In this document: piece after piece, positions 8,191-16,981 of the stretch | How the letters are laid out: each line of letters begins with the position of its first letter | Numbering within the stretch: position 1 is the first letter of the stretch | Source of the DNA: Palsa-504 sp963844625 | GTDB lineage: Bacteria; Actinomycetota; Actinomycetes; Streptosporangiales; Streptosporangiaceae | Direction of reading: 5' to 3' | DNA length: 64,000 nucleotides | Assembly: GCA_963844625.1 (NCBI GenBank) | Contig: CAWJPF010000011.1 | Coordinates: 186,001-250,000 of the forward strand | Translations under genes and position numbers: made by a program | Notes under the pieces: model-generated | What the model was told of the DNA's origin: nothing | Database searches by the model: none | The model's input: only the letters and a program-made list of their open reading frames with translations

Positions 8191-10491
8191 TCAGGGCCGA
8201 CGTGCGTCGTCCGGGCCTGGTTCCGGCCGGGATGGCCCGGCAGGTGGCTCAGCCGGATGGCCGTGGACGCCGGTGAGCGCGGGCTCGGGCGCGGCCACCG
8301 CCGCGGCCGGGCTGGCTTCCAGCTGCAGGTGCGGGATGATCGGCTCCATCCAGTGGGGCATCCACCAGGCGTGCGACCCGAGCAGCGACATGATTGAGGG
8401 CACCAGGCACATCCGGACCAGCGAGGCGTCGATCAGCACCGCGAACGCCATCCCGATGGCGAGCATCTTCACCGTCGGGTCTGGGTTGATCACGAAGCTG
8501 GTGAACACGACGATCATGATCGCAGCCGCGGTGGTGATGACCCGGGCCGTCGCGCCGATCCCGATGGCGACGGCGCGGTGCGCGTCGCCGGTGGCGAGCC
8601 AGGCCTCGTGCACCCGGGACAGCAGGAACACCTCATAATCCATGGACAGGCCGAACACGATGCAGAACACCAGCATCGGTACGTATGCCGGGACGGGCAG
8701 CGTCGACTGCAGGCCGATCACGCTCTTCCCCCAGCCCCACTGGAAGACCGCCACGATAACTCCGTAGGCCGCACCGATCGACAGGATGTTGAGGATCGCG
8801 GCCTTGGTCGCGATCACGACCGACCGGAACGCCGTGGTCAGCAGCAGGAACGAGATCGCGACGACGGCGAGGATCAGCCAGGCCAGCCGGCTGGTGATCT
8901 GGCGGGTGAAGTCGGCGGCACCGGCGGTGGTGCCTGTGACGTAGCTGGTCGCGTGCTCCTTGGGCAGCACCGTGTCGCGCAGGGTATTGACCAGGGTCGT
9001 GGTCTGCGGGGCCTGCGGACGGGTGGTCGGGATGACGTTGAACGCAGCGGTCGTGCCGGCCGAGTTTACCGAGGCCGGCGTGACCGAGGCGACGCCGGCG
9101 GTCTTGGCGATGTCCGACTGCATGCCGGACAGCAGCGAGCTGTTCGCCGAGCTGGACTGGTCCGGCAGCTTGACCACGACCGTCAGCGGCCCGTTCATGC
9201 CGACACCGAAGCCCTGGGAGATCAGGTCGTAGGCTCGCCGGTTGCTGTCGGCTGTCGGGTTGGTCCCGTTGTCCGGCTGGCCGAGCGTGATGGCGAACAG
9301 CGGGATGGCCAGCACGATGAGCACCGCGACGCTGGCCACCGCCCATGGCCAGGGCCGACCGCTGACCATCCGCCCCCACCGGGCGAACGCGCTGTGCTCG
9401 TGCCGCTCATGCGTGGCCGCGGCGGTGGCCGCCGCCTGCTCTTGCACGGTCTGCCCGGCCTTGCGCGCCCGTACCCGGGCAGGCAGCGCCCGCACGGTCT
9501 CCCGGGCCGCCCCCATGAAGGCGGGCACCAGGGTCAGCGCCGAGATCATCGTGACCACCACGACGATCGCCGCGGCCAGGCCGAGCGACCCGACGAAGCC
9601 GACTCCCGAGATATACAGGCCCAGCACCGAGACGGAGACGGTGGTGCCCGCGACCACGATCGCGGTCCCGGAGGTTCCGGCGGCGCGCCGCACCGACGCC
9701 ATTACGCTCATCCCGGCATCCAACTGCTCCCGGTGCCGGGCCACCAGGAACAGTCCGTAGTCCACCGCGACGCCGAGCCCGAGCAGGGTGGCGATGGTCG
9801 GCGCGGTGGTCGGGAACGTGACCAACCGCGCGAGCAGCCCGAGCAGCGCGAGCCCGGACAGTACGGAAAAGACCGCCGACACCAGGGGGATCGCGGCCGC
9901 GACCAGCGAGCCGAACATGGCCAGCAGCAGCAACAACGCGCACGACAGGCCGATGACCTCCGACTTCACGTCCTGGGTCTGCTGGCCGATCTCACCGGCG
10001 CCGGCGCCGTACTCCACCTGCAGGCCCGCCTTGGTGGCCGGCGCTACGGCAGTGCTGAGCCTGTCCAGGTAGCTGGCATCCAGCGAGTCCGGGTTCACGT
10101 TCCAGCCGATGCTGGCGTACGCGATGGTGCCGTCCTTGGACACCGTCCCCGTACCGGAGGAAGCGAACGGGCTGACCGCCTTGATCACGTCCGGCAGCTT
10201 GGACACGTTGCTGACCGACTGGTTGACAGCCGACTGCTGCGCCGCGACCGTGCCGCTGCGGGCGTGGAACACGATCAGCCCGCCGTACCCGCCCTGCTGC
10301 GGGAACGTCTTGTTCAGCACGTCCAGGCCGGCCGCGGAACCGCTGCCGGAGACCGTGTAGTTGTTGACGTACTCGCCGCCGAAGGCATGTTTAGCGCCCA
10401 GCAGACCGCCGAGGATGACCACCCAGGCAACGATGAACACCCACCACCGCCGCGCGGCAACACCGCCCAGCCGTTCCAGTGCCCCGTTCAT
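8191..10491 (-). CDS. MMPL-family RND transporter
   Basis: 766 residues. Layout is that of actinobacterial MMPL proteins: an N-terminal membrane segment (WWVFIVAWVVILGGLLGA), an extracytoplasmic domain to about residue 180, five membrane helices (about 180-330), a second membrane anchor near 390, a second periplasmic loop, and five helices at 560-720. The helix-4 region LLGLGVAVDYGLFLVARHRE and its counterpart FGLSMDYEVFLLSRVHE carry the Asp-Tyr pairs that relay protons in this family. MMPL proteins export lipids or drugs; the substrate is not evident. The ATG overlaps the stop of a small upstream frame (ATGA). First gene inside the tRNA-flanked island. Confidence 0.9.
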   Translation of the reverse strand: MNGALERLGGVAARRWWVFIVAWVVILGGLLGAKHAFGGEYVNNYTVSGSGSAAGLDVLNKTFPQQGGYGGLIVFHARSGTVAAQQSAVNQSVSNVSKLPDVIKAVSPFASSGTGTVSKDGTIAYASIGWNVNPDSLDASYLDRLSTAVAPATKAGLQVEYGAGAGEIGQQTQDVKSEVIGLSCALLLLLAMFGSLVAAAIPLVSAVFSVLSGLALLGLLARLVTFPTTAPTIATLLGLGVAVDYGLFLVARHREQLDAGMSVMASVRRAAGTSGTAIVVAGTTVSVSVLGLYISGVGFVGSLGLAAAIVVVVTMISALTLVPAFMGAARETVRALPARVRARKAGQTVQEQAAATAAATHERHEHSAFARWGRMVSGRPWPWAVASVAVLIVLAIPLFAITLGQPDNGTNPTADSNRRAYDLISQGFGVGMNGPLTVVVKLPDQSSSANSSLLSGMQSDIAKTAGVASVTPASVNSAGTTAAFNVIPTTRPQAPQTTTLVNTLRDTVLPKEHATSYVTGTTAGAADFTRQITSRLAWLILAVVAISFLLLTTAFRSVVIATKAAILNILSIGAAYGVIVAVFQWGWGKSVIGLQSTLPVPAYVPMLVFCIVFGLSMDYEVFLLSRVHEAWLATGDAHRAVAIGIGATARVITTAAAIMIVVFTSFVINPDPTVKMLAIGMAFAVLIDASLVRMCLVPSIMSLLGSHAWWMPHWMEPIIPHLQLEASPAAAVAAPEPALTGVHGHPAEPPAGPSRPEPGPDDARRP

Positions 10492-10661
10492 GACTGACCC
10501 CCCGGCCGCCTAAGTACTCGAATGGGGCAGCCAGCCACCCCGACGGCATTCGGGACCTGGTTCCCGCCAGGTCCTCGGTGGACGGGCGGGTGTTTGGCCG
10601 CGGCTCGCCCCATGACGGCAGCACCGGCACCGGTGTGAGGTCGCTTGCAGATCATTGCCAT
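10488..10661 (-). CDS. Possible small leader ORF coupled to the MMPL gene
   Basis: 57 residues starting at ATG 10661 behind a good ribosome site (GGAGG, 8 bases), with its TGA overlapping the transporter ATG. Composition is basic and Gly/Pro-rich with no recognised domain. The ribosome site and overlap support translation; the protein itself may matter only for coupling. The frame stays open further upstream, so this is a tentative call. Confidence 0.35.
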   Translation of the reverse strand: MAMICKRPHTGAGAAVMGRAAAKHPPVHRGPGGNQVPNAVGVAGCPIRVLRRPGGQS

Positions 10662-11137
10662 CGTGCTCGCCTCCTGCGAACAGACTTGGAACTGGTCATT
10701 GAGTGACCGCGAACGCTTCGTGGCGGCGCGCGGTGCCAGCGGCGTCCAGGCCGTCCCCGCCGGCACGGTCAAGCCGAGCGCAGCCTGCACCCGGACGGGT
10801 CGCCCGGCCAGCGCCCCCGCGAGCGGCCAGACGCACCACGACGGGACGGAACGCAGCGACGTAGGATTCAGGTGGTTCGTCGTGGCCCCTGGGGTGGAGA
10901 TGCAGCAGGGCAGCCGAGTGCCGCCAGTACGATGTGAGCTTGCCAGCGGGGAATCGCCTGATCGCCTGCTGGGCTTTGCGGGACAGGGGAACGCGGCCAT
11001 CTGCAAGGTCCGCAGTGCCGCTCCGGTCCGCCGGGCGTGGTTGCCTATCATCTGTCGTCCTTCCGGGCAATGATCATCTGTTACTGTCTGTCGCTGTCTG
11101 TCACTACCTGGACAGACGGGGCCGCTGGTGGCGCCGG
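10662..11137 (-). other. Probably degenerate coding region related to the secreted-protein leader
   Basis: An ATG at 11051 follows GGAAGG and reads MIGNHARR, close to the MTGNQASP start of the secreted protein at 15103. Both are preceded by a similar AGTGACAG...AGCGACAG motif (11079-11112 here). A second frame in between looks more protein-like (KAQQAIRRFPAGKLTSYW), suggesting an old frameshift. I read this as a decayed relative of the 15103 leader or another small gene. Confidence 0.35.
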
Positions 11138-11467
11138 TTACCAGATCGCCCCGAGGGCTGGCGGGGACGCCGGCCCGCATCCGCCACGCTTGACCGCTTC
11201 TTCGGCACTGCAGGCCGGCAAGACCCGCAGGTAGCCCGGGCCGGGCAAGAACGCCAGGAAGCGCTCCACCGCCTCCTGGCTGGCCGCCTGCACCACCAAC
11301 AGCAGCAGATGCTCTCCGTCGATGAGCGCCTCGGCCTCGATGGTGACGCCGTAACGGGCCGCGGTGGCCGCAGAGACCCGGGACAGCAGTAGCGGCCCGC
11401 TGCCCAAGGAGGCGGGGCACCGGTCGGGGGGGTGACGGTGCTGGGCGACGAACAAAGCGATGGGAAT
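11138..11467 (-). CDS. DUF3303-like small protein, probable ATT start
   Basis: 109 residues if translation begins at the ATT at 11467, which sits 5 bases after ACGGAGGAG and gives IPIALFVAQHRHPPDRC. An upstream ATG at 11524 is also in frame but has a weak ribosome site. The sequence (ALFVAQHRHP, LLLSRVSAATAARYGVTIEA, GEHLLLLVVQAASQEAVERF, LRVLPACSAEEAV) matches the ferredoxin-like DUF3303-type pattern as I recall it. Its promoter carries the three-box element also found before the secreted-protein gene at 15103, so both are likely controlled by the regulator encoded between them. Confidence 0.65.
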   Translation of the reverse strand: MPIALFVAQHRHPPDRCPASLGSGPLLLSRVSAATAARYGVTIEAEALIDGEHLLLLVVQAASQEAVERFLAFLPGPGYLRVLPACSAEEAVKRGGCGPASPPALGAIW

Positions 11468-11555
11468 CTCCTCCGTTAGGCCGGCGGAGGCACCGGTCCG
11501 GCGCTGGCGTGTAGGGACAGGCATCAGCCTGCTCACCCTGACGGCGCCTGTACAC

Positions 11556-11584
11556 GGACAAGAGCGGACAAGCGACCCGGACAA
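11556..11584 (-). promoter_or_regulatory. Three-box TTGTCC element upstream of the DUF3303-like gene
   Basis: On the minus strand TTGTCC occurs three times with starts 13 and then 10 bases apart. The element at 14931-14959 has the same boxes, the same spacing and the same position relative to its gene, and similarity continues for about 50 bases downstream (GAGCAGGCTG). Candidate operator of the XRE regulator. Confidence 0.6.
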
Positions 11585-11838
11585 ACGCCCGGTAGGGCAG
11601 CGCTGAGGCCACCGCGAACGGTCAGCGGAAGGCCGCGTGGGCCACGCATTGCCAGCGAGGCGGATCCGCCTGGCGCTGCGAGGTGCAGGCCGGGCGTGGG
11701 CGGTATGCGCAGGACTCGGCGCCTACCTGCGGCGTTGCTCCGGCGCTATCGCTTGCGGGCTGCGTCACGCAAGAAGAGCTGGCCAGGCGTGCCTGGTACG
11801 GCACCAGCGGGAGTTTCCTGCGGTCGCCTTTGAGGGGT

Positions 11839-13239
11839 TCACCGTATCTGGTAGGGCGGGTTTTCGCTGGGCGGAGTGTGCGCGATCGCCTGGCGGAGCC
11901 GGCCGGCGTCGTTGTCCGCCCCCAGGCGTTCGAGGATGGCCAGCGCCTGGGCGAACTTCGCGTGCGCGGCGGCGTGGTCTTGTTGCTGGCGGTCGAGCAG
12001 GCCGTAGGCGTGCAGCAGCCGGGCCTGGCCGTAGGGGAAGGGCATGGCCCGGGCGCGGTCCAGGCCCTCCTGGTAGGCGGCCCGGGCCAGGTCGTGGTGG
12101 CCGTCGCGCGCCAGGACCATCCCGTGCACTTCCAGCGCGCGGATCCCCTGCAGCCAGGCTCCCATCCGGCGCGCATGGTCGACGGCGCGCCCGGCATACG
12201 CGCGGGCGCGATCCAGGTCGCCCAGCTCCAGATGGGCCTCGGTCAGCACCGACAGGAGCTCGACGGGGGTGTCCCAGGTCAGGTCTTCGGCGGCCGGGAC
12301 CGGGCGGTCGGCGGTCACCGGGTGCAGGCGGATGACCGCGTCCTGGGGACGACCGTCCAGCAGATCCAGCCTGGCAAGGTGGGTCAGCGCCACCCGCTCG
12401 TCATGGATAATCCGCAGGGACCGGGCGGCCTGCAGGGAGCCTTCCAGGTACGCCCGGGCCTGCCGCCATGCGCCGTGCCAGATCAGGGCCGGGGCCAGCA
12501 CGCCGACAACCCGCACGGCCATGGGCGAGGAAGTGGCGGCGAAGAGCTCTTGGGCCCGGCCGACCAAGTCGCGGCCGCGGCCCCAGTCTCCGCGGACATA
12601 GCACACCCCGGCGAGAAATACGGTGTGCATCGCGGCGAGGACCTGATCGCCGACACGCTCGGCCGCGGCGAGCATCCGCTCGCTCAGCGCAGCGCAGCGG
12701 TCCACCTCGCCCATGGCCAGGTAGGCGGAGCTGAGCAGGGACGCGGCTTCGGCGGCCCCCTCGTCACCGGCTGCCGGATCAGCAGGCAGGGCCGCCGCCA
12801 ACAGCGCCGCGCCCTCTGCCATCCGGCCCAGGCAGATCAGCCCGCCGCCCTCGACCCGGCTGCCGATGGCCTGCATCTTGCTGTCGTCAGCCGCCCGCCC
12901 GGCACGAGCCAGCGACCGGCCCAGGGTCACCATCTTGGTATACGAGCCCTGCGCGTACAGCAGCAGCAACAGCCCTCCCCACCAGGTCAAGGCGCCGGGC
13001 GAGGCCGCGCCGGGCGCCGGCGCCGGGTCGCCTTCGGCCATGACGGCCAGCTCACCGAGGGCATCGTGGCTGGTGCCGCGCCGGTAGTGCGCGTAGGCCA
13101 GCCGACCGGTCACCCGGGCCACGCCCTCGGCGTCGTCCGCCGACCGGTACCCCGCCAGCGCGTCTTCCAGCGCGGTGATCGCCGCATCGTAGCGCCCGGC
13201 CCGACGCCAGGCCATTCCCTGCTTCTCGGCCACCGGCAC
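11839..13239 (-). CDS. TPR-repeat protein, C-terminal half of a split STAND regulator
   Basis: 466 residues of helical repeats (for example YRRGTSHDALGELAVMA, LGDLDRARAYAGRAVDHARR, YQEGLDRARAMPFPYGQARL), as in the C-terminal sensor half of LAL/MalT-like STAND ATPases. No LuxR-type DNA-binding domain at the end. The GTG start shares its G with the upstream TAG (TAGTG), so translation is coupled. In many actinomycetes comparable XRE-AAA-TPR proteins are one chain of about 1000 residues; here the two halves are separate frames. Confidence 0.75.
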   Translation of the reverse strand: MPVAEKQGMAWRRAGRYDAAITALEDALAGYRSADDAEGVARVTGRLAYAHYRRGTSHDALGELAVMAEGDPAPAPGAASPGALTWWGGLLLLLYAQGSYTKMVTLGRSLARAGRAADDSKMQAIGSRVEGGGLICLGRMAEGAALLAAALPADPAAGDEGAAEAASLLSSAYLAMGEVDRCAALSERMLAAAERVGDQVLAAMHTVFLAGVCYVRGDWGRGRDLVGRAQELFAATSSPMAVRVVGVLAPALIWHGAWRQARAYLEGSLQAARSLRIIHDERVALTHLARLDLLDGRPQDAVIRLHPVTADRPVPAAEDLTWDTPVELLSVLTEAHLELGDLDRARAYAGRAVDHARRMGAWLQGIRALEVHGMVLARDGHHDLARAAYQEGLDRARAMPFPYGQARLLHAYGLLDRQQQDHAAAHAKFAQALAILERLGADNDAGRLRQAIAHTPPSENPPYQIR

Positions 13240-14822
13240 TACCTCGGCGGGCCGCCGGCCACCTCGAGCCGCGCGGCCGCAGCGGCGTAGAACTCCGCGG
13301 CGGCGGCGTAGGCCACCCGCTGCTGGGCCCGGTCCCCGGCCAGCTCCAGGTAGCCGGCCGCCGTGCCGTCCTCGCCGCTTTGCGAGAAGTGGAACGCCAG
13401 CGATTCGGCCGACGCGCCCGGCTGTTGCTCCAGCGCCTGGCCGATGCGGCGATGCAGCCGCCGCCGCCGGGCGGCCGACAGGCCGTTCTCGACCGTCTCC
13501 CGGATCAGGTCGTGGGTGAACCGGTACCTGTCCGGCCCGTCCTCGGCCAGCAGCCGGGCCTCCAGCGCCGTCTCCACGGCCTGTAGCACCTGGTCGTCGT
13601 CACTGCCGGTGACCTGGGCCAGCAGCGTGTGCGGCACTACCCGGCCCGCCACCGCGGCGACCGATAGCAGTTCCTTGGCCGGACCGGTCAGGGCGGCCAC
13701 CCGCTGGCCGATGACCTGTGCCACCGTCCACGGCACCGCTAGCGGCGCCTCACCCTGGCCGCCGTCGCTCACCTGCTCGGCGTAGCTGACCAGGAAGAAC
13801 GGCACGCCCCCGGCCCGTCGCATGATCGCCGGCAGTACCGCCGGCATCCGCTCCCCCTCCGGGGCCAGTTGCAGGAGCAGCCGTTCGGCGTCGGCATCGG
13901 TCAGCGGCCCCAGCGGCAGCACCCGCACCAGCGATGCCCGGGCCAGGTCGGCCACAAATTCATCCAGCCGGGCCGGGGTTTCCGAGTCACGGTAGGCGCC
14001 GATGACCCGCAGCGGCGGCGCCCCGGCCGCGGCCAGCAGCGCGGCCAGCAGGTCGACCGCATCCGGGCCCGCCCAGTGCAGGTCATCCAGGACCAGCAGG
14101 GTTCCGGCTGGGCCGGCCACCGCGCGTAGCAACCGCCCGGCCGAGGAGACCAGCAGCCGCCGCTGCTGCTCCGGCTGGACTCGCGCGGGTGCCCCGCCCT
14201 GGCCTGGGTCAGGCCCGCCGGGCGGAGCGAGCTCGGGCAGCAACAGATCCACCCGGCCGGCCTGCCGCAGCGCCTCGGCACGCTGACCGGTCGGCAGCCG
14301 CTGCAGTGCATCGTCCAGCGCGCCGGACAGCGGAGCATAGGCATCCTGAGCCCGCCGCAGGCAGCCGCCCCGTGCGACGCCCCACCCGCCGCCCGCGCCG
14401 CGCGAGGCCGCCTCCTCCAGCAGGCGGGTCTTGCCCATGCCTGGCTCGCCGGCCAGCAGCAGCACCGGCGGCCCGGCCCCGGCGAGGAGTTGACGGATCT
14501 GCGCCATCTCGGCGTCCCGGCCGGCCAGCAGCCGGGCGGGCAGCCCTCGGCCGCCGCCCCGGCGGTGTTCCCGCGCGGCTCGCAGCACCGCCCGGTCCTG
14601 ATCTGCCAGGCCAAGCACGGTGGCCAGCCGATCAGCGGCGGCGGCAGGCAGCTCCCGCTGATCTTGCTCCAGCTTGCCGATGTAGTTGCCGCTGTACCCG
14701 GCCCGTTCGGCCAGCTCTTCCTGCGTCAGGCCCGCCAGCCCTCGGTAGCGCTGCAGCAACTGCCCGCAGGTCGGCGGCGCGTCCTGGCCCTGCCGCCCAC
14801 GCCCGGCCCGGCCTGCACCCAT
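13239..14822 (-). CDS. XRE-family DNA-binding STAND ATPase
   Basis: 527 residues from the ATG at 14822; ATG 14870 or GTG 14888 would add 16-22 residues. An XRE helix-turn-helix (LLQRYRGLAGLTQEELAERA, SGNYIGKLEQDQRELP) is followed by a linker and a P-loop ATPase with Walker A (GEPGMGKTR), Walker B (TLLVLDDLHWAG), a sensor region (VIGAYRDSE) and a winged-helix segment near YRFTHDLIRETV. STAND proteins act as ligand- and ATP-gated switches. The TPR half is encoded directly downstream. A GGACAATG sequence at the chosen start and the three-box element at 14931 suggest self-control plus control of the divergent secreted-protein gene. Confidence 0.8.
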   Translation of the reverse strand: MGAGRAGRGRQGQDAPPTCGQLLQRYRGLAGLTQEELAERAGYSGNYIGKLEQDQRELPAAAADRLATVLGLADQDRAVLRAAREHRRGGGRGLPARLLAGRDAEMAQIRQLLAGAGPPVLLLAGEPGMGKTRLLEEAASRGAGGGWGVARGGCLRRAQDAYAPLSGALDDALQRLPTGQRAEALRQAGRVDLLLPELAPPGGPDPGQGGAPARVQPEQQRRLLVSSAGRLLRAVAGPAGTLLVLDDLHWAGPDAVDLLAALLAAAGAPPLRVIGAYRDSETPARLDEFVADLARASLVRVLPLGPLTDADAERLLLQLAPEGERMPAVLPAIMRRAGGVPFFLVSYAEQVSDGGQGEAPLAVPWTVAQVIGQRVAALTGPAKELLSVAAVAGRVVPHTLLAQVTGSDDDQVLQAVETALEARLLAEDGPDRYRFTHDLIRETVENGLSAARRRRLHRRIGQALEQQPGASAESLAFHFSQSGEDGTAAGYLELAGDRAQQRVAYAAAAEFYAAAAARLEVAGGPPR

Positions 14823-14930
14823 TGTCCGGCCCGCCCCTTCACCGGGAAACCACCCTCCGGCCCCAACCATGCTAACGCCGCCAGCCAAGCACGGCTATAC
14901 GCGCGGGTCCATCCGGCACTGGTCGGCAGG

Positions 14931-14959
14931 TTGTCCGGGGCCGTTGTCCACGTTTGTCC
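14931..14959 (+). promoter_or_regulatory. Three-box TTGTCC element upstream of the secreted-protein gene
   Basis: TTGTCC at 14931, 14944 and 14954 (13 then 10 bases), matching the element at 11556-11584 in spacing and flanks. It lies between the divergent regulator and the 15103 gene. A further AGTGACAGAAAGCGACAG motif at about 15036 is shared with 11079-11112. Confidence 0.6.
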
Positions 14960-15102
14960 GTGGACCCCCGCCGGAAGGCCGAGCAGGCTGGCACCCGTCC
15001 GCACACCCAGTCCACCAGCTACAGGAAGTGACAAAAGTGACAGAAAGCGACAGGCGCAGGCGTCAGAACACGGCCATGGCACCTCGCAAAGGAGAACAAC
15101 CG

Positions 15103-16440
15103 GTGACAGGCAACCAGGCATCACCAGCCCATGCCGCGCTCCCCGCCCCCCAGCCGGCCGCGGCCCACTCGCACAACCCGGCAGGGGACCGCGCGATCGG
15201 CCGTCGGCCTGTTCATCTCCCGCTGGCGGCGGTGCCGAAGATGACCGCACGGTATGCCCCGGTGCTGCTCGGCGGAGTCGCGGCAGCGGTTCTGGCTATG
15301 GCCGTGCCGGCTATGGCCAGCCCGATCAGCGGTCATGACGCGACCAGGACCAGGGCTATCTCCACGATCCTGAACCCCGGGGATATCGTCACAGGCGTCC
15401 GGGCCACTGGGAACGGAAAAAACGTCATCCTGACCGGTGCGGAGACGCCCGCGGGCAGCAATCTAGCGATGCCGTTCCTCTATCAGGGCCCTCTCACGCC
15501 CGCCGCGAAGGCCACGACGCTGCTGCACCCGCCGTTCCCCGGCGGGATCAAGACAGCGACGTTCTACGGTCCTGACACTCCCTACTACAACCCGGAGACC
15601 ATTCCGGCAGGCCAGGTGCGCGCAGTCGGAAGCTACCAGACCATGACGACGCCCTCCGGTGGTAACTCCGGTGTCATGAACCACGGCATGATCTACCTCG
15701 GGCCCGTGAGCGGTTCGGGTGGCCAATGGACAAGCATCGACGTGCCTGCTGATGGCAACAACACGGTCGGGCACGTCCGGGCCTGCCCCATCACCCGGCC
15801 CAGCTGCTTCGTGATGAACACCATCGCGCACAGCACCATGGGCGACCTTGTGGTGGGCAACTACGACCTCAATCCCAGCGTGCGCGGCGGCCTGATCTCC
15901 GCCAACGCCTTCATCTACAACATGTCCACCCATCTGTGGACGCTGCTCCGCCTCGGCGGAAACATGTCCAGCGCGACCACGCTGTACGGCATCTGGCAGA
16001 ACGGCGGGCCCGGCAGCCCGAACTACACCTTGGCTGGCGGCTCCTCGGCGCACAGCTCCTCGCTCGGAACCCAGCGGGGCTTCCTGATGAACTACAACGA
16101 ACGGACCGGCGTCTTCGGGGCGCCGACGTTCTACAGTTACGGCAACGCCCCGGCGGCGGTTACGCACTTCGACGGGATCACGAAGGTGCAGGGCGGTTTC
16201 AACCTCGTGGCCGTCAGCTCGGCTCAGCCGTCGTCCATGGCGTTCGTCCCGACCACCGGCGGCAACTGGCCTTCCTTCGGCACCGCGACGTGGTATCCCA
16301 TCGATGTCGCGGCAAGCCGGGTGTGCTCAGGGGGCTGCACCCAGGTGACCGGGAACACCGTATACCAGAACCAGGTGATGGGACTCTACGTGCTGAACGG
16401 CACTAACAACACCTACCTCGCCACCGTCCGCACGCCGTGA
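15103..16440 (+). CDS. Secreted protein of unknown function
   Basis: 445 residues from GTG 15103, which follows AAAGGAGA at 5-6 bases; upstream in-frame ATG 15076 has no such site. A signal sequence is likely at about residues 47-75 (RYAPVLLGGVAAAVLAMAVP then AMAS), giving a long N-region unless ATG 15241 is used. The mature part is rich in Gly, Thr, Asn and aromatic residues with regular beta-strand patterns and paired Cys (RACPITRPSCF, RVCSGGCTQ), suggesting a beta-propeller-like exported protein. No catalytic motif recognised. Its promoter matches that of the DUF3303-like gene on the far side of the regulator pair. Confidence 0.7.
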   Translation: MTGNQASPAHAALPAPQPAAAHSHNPAGDRAIGRRPVHLPLAAVPKMTARYAPVLLGGVAAAVLAMAVPAMASPISGHDATRTRAISTILNPGDIVTGVRATGNGKNVILTGAETPAGSNLAMPFLYQGPLTPAAKATTLLHPPFPGGIKTATFYGPDTPYYNPETIPAGQVRAVGSYQTMTTPSGGNSGVMNHGMIYLGPVSGSGGQWTSIDVPADGNNTVGHVRACPITRPSCFVMNTIAHSTMGDLVVGNYDLNPSVRGGLISANAFIYNMSTHLWTLLRLGGNMSSATTLYGIWQNGGPGSPNYTLAGGSSAHSSSLGTQRGFLMNYNERTGVFGAPTFYSYGNAPAAVTHFDGITKVQGGFNLVAVSSAQPSSMAFVPTTGGNWPSFGTATWYPIDVAASRVCSGGCTQVTGNTVYQNQVMGLYVLNGTNNTYLATVRTP

Positions 16441-16798
16441 CGACGACCGGGCTTGGTACTCCAGCCCGCTCGGCAACTGAAGGCAGCCGCTGCCGCAGTT
16501 CGCTGATCAACAGCGAGATGCCTGCAGCGATGATATCCAGATCCGGCATGGCAGCAGCACGGCGCCGAGCCAGGTGACCAACGACCCGGTACGCGCTGCG
16601 GGTACCCGCAGCGTGTACCGTTTTGCGATTTCCGAGATTGAGCAGAGTTCGCCGGTCTTGCGGCCCAGGACATAGCTGGGCACTGTGGCAGGTCCGGGCA
16701 TGTGAGTCATGGTGCGCCCAAGCGCGTAAACCGCCCGGGAGCCGCTTGTTGCGCCGCCAGGCCGTGGCCGTCACGGCGTGGAGCCGTCCCACCGCGCC
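16441..16798. other. Intergenic, possible short hairpin, no gene recognised
   Basis: A 6-bp hairpin (CGGGCT...AGCCCG) just after the secreted-protein stop could be a weak terminator. Minus-strand frames exist but resemble no family I know. Confidence 0.35.
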
Positions 16799-16912
16799 GA
16801 GCTCACCGATGGGCGGGTCGAGGTCGGCTCCCGCGTTCATCGCCGCCCAGCTCGTCGGCGGCGCCATCGGTACGATCCTGGCCGTCGCCGTCTACCCGGC
16901 CCGCTCTGCCCG
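16799..16912 (+). pseudogene. Aquaporin (MIP) C-terminal remnant
   Basis: The frame reading SPMGGSRSAPAFIAAQLVGG then AIGTILAVAVYP matches the last helix of MIP-family channels (typically SxAPAFIAAQLxGA...YP). The rest of the channel, including both NPA boxes, is absent. In actinomycete arsenic operons an aquaporin-type gene often precedes arsC, which is what follows here, so this is likely a deleted arsenite channel gene. Confidence 0.5.
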
Positions 16913-16981
16913 GCCCGCTCTGCCCGGGTCCGCGTCGGTGAGCCCGCCCGGCTTGCTGGCTGACTCCAGAAAGGCACGCCC

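Noticed and set aside
8578..10497. Long plus-strand open frame opposite the MMPL gene
   Set aside because: Its composition (Arg, Gly, Gln, His runs) is the antisense shadow of a well-supported transporter, with no ribosome site or domain.
10488..11612. Single 374-codon minus-strand gene
   Set aside because: It passes out of frame through the better-supported DUF3303-like gene; only its last part from 10661 has a good ribosome site.
16403..16867. Minus-strand 154-codon gene
   Set aside because: No ribosome site or family match, and it overlaps the aquaporin remnant on the other strand.
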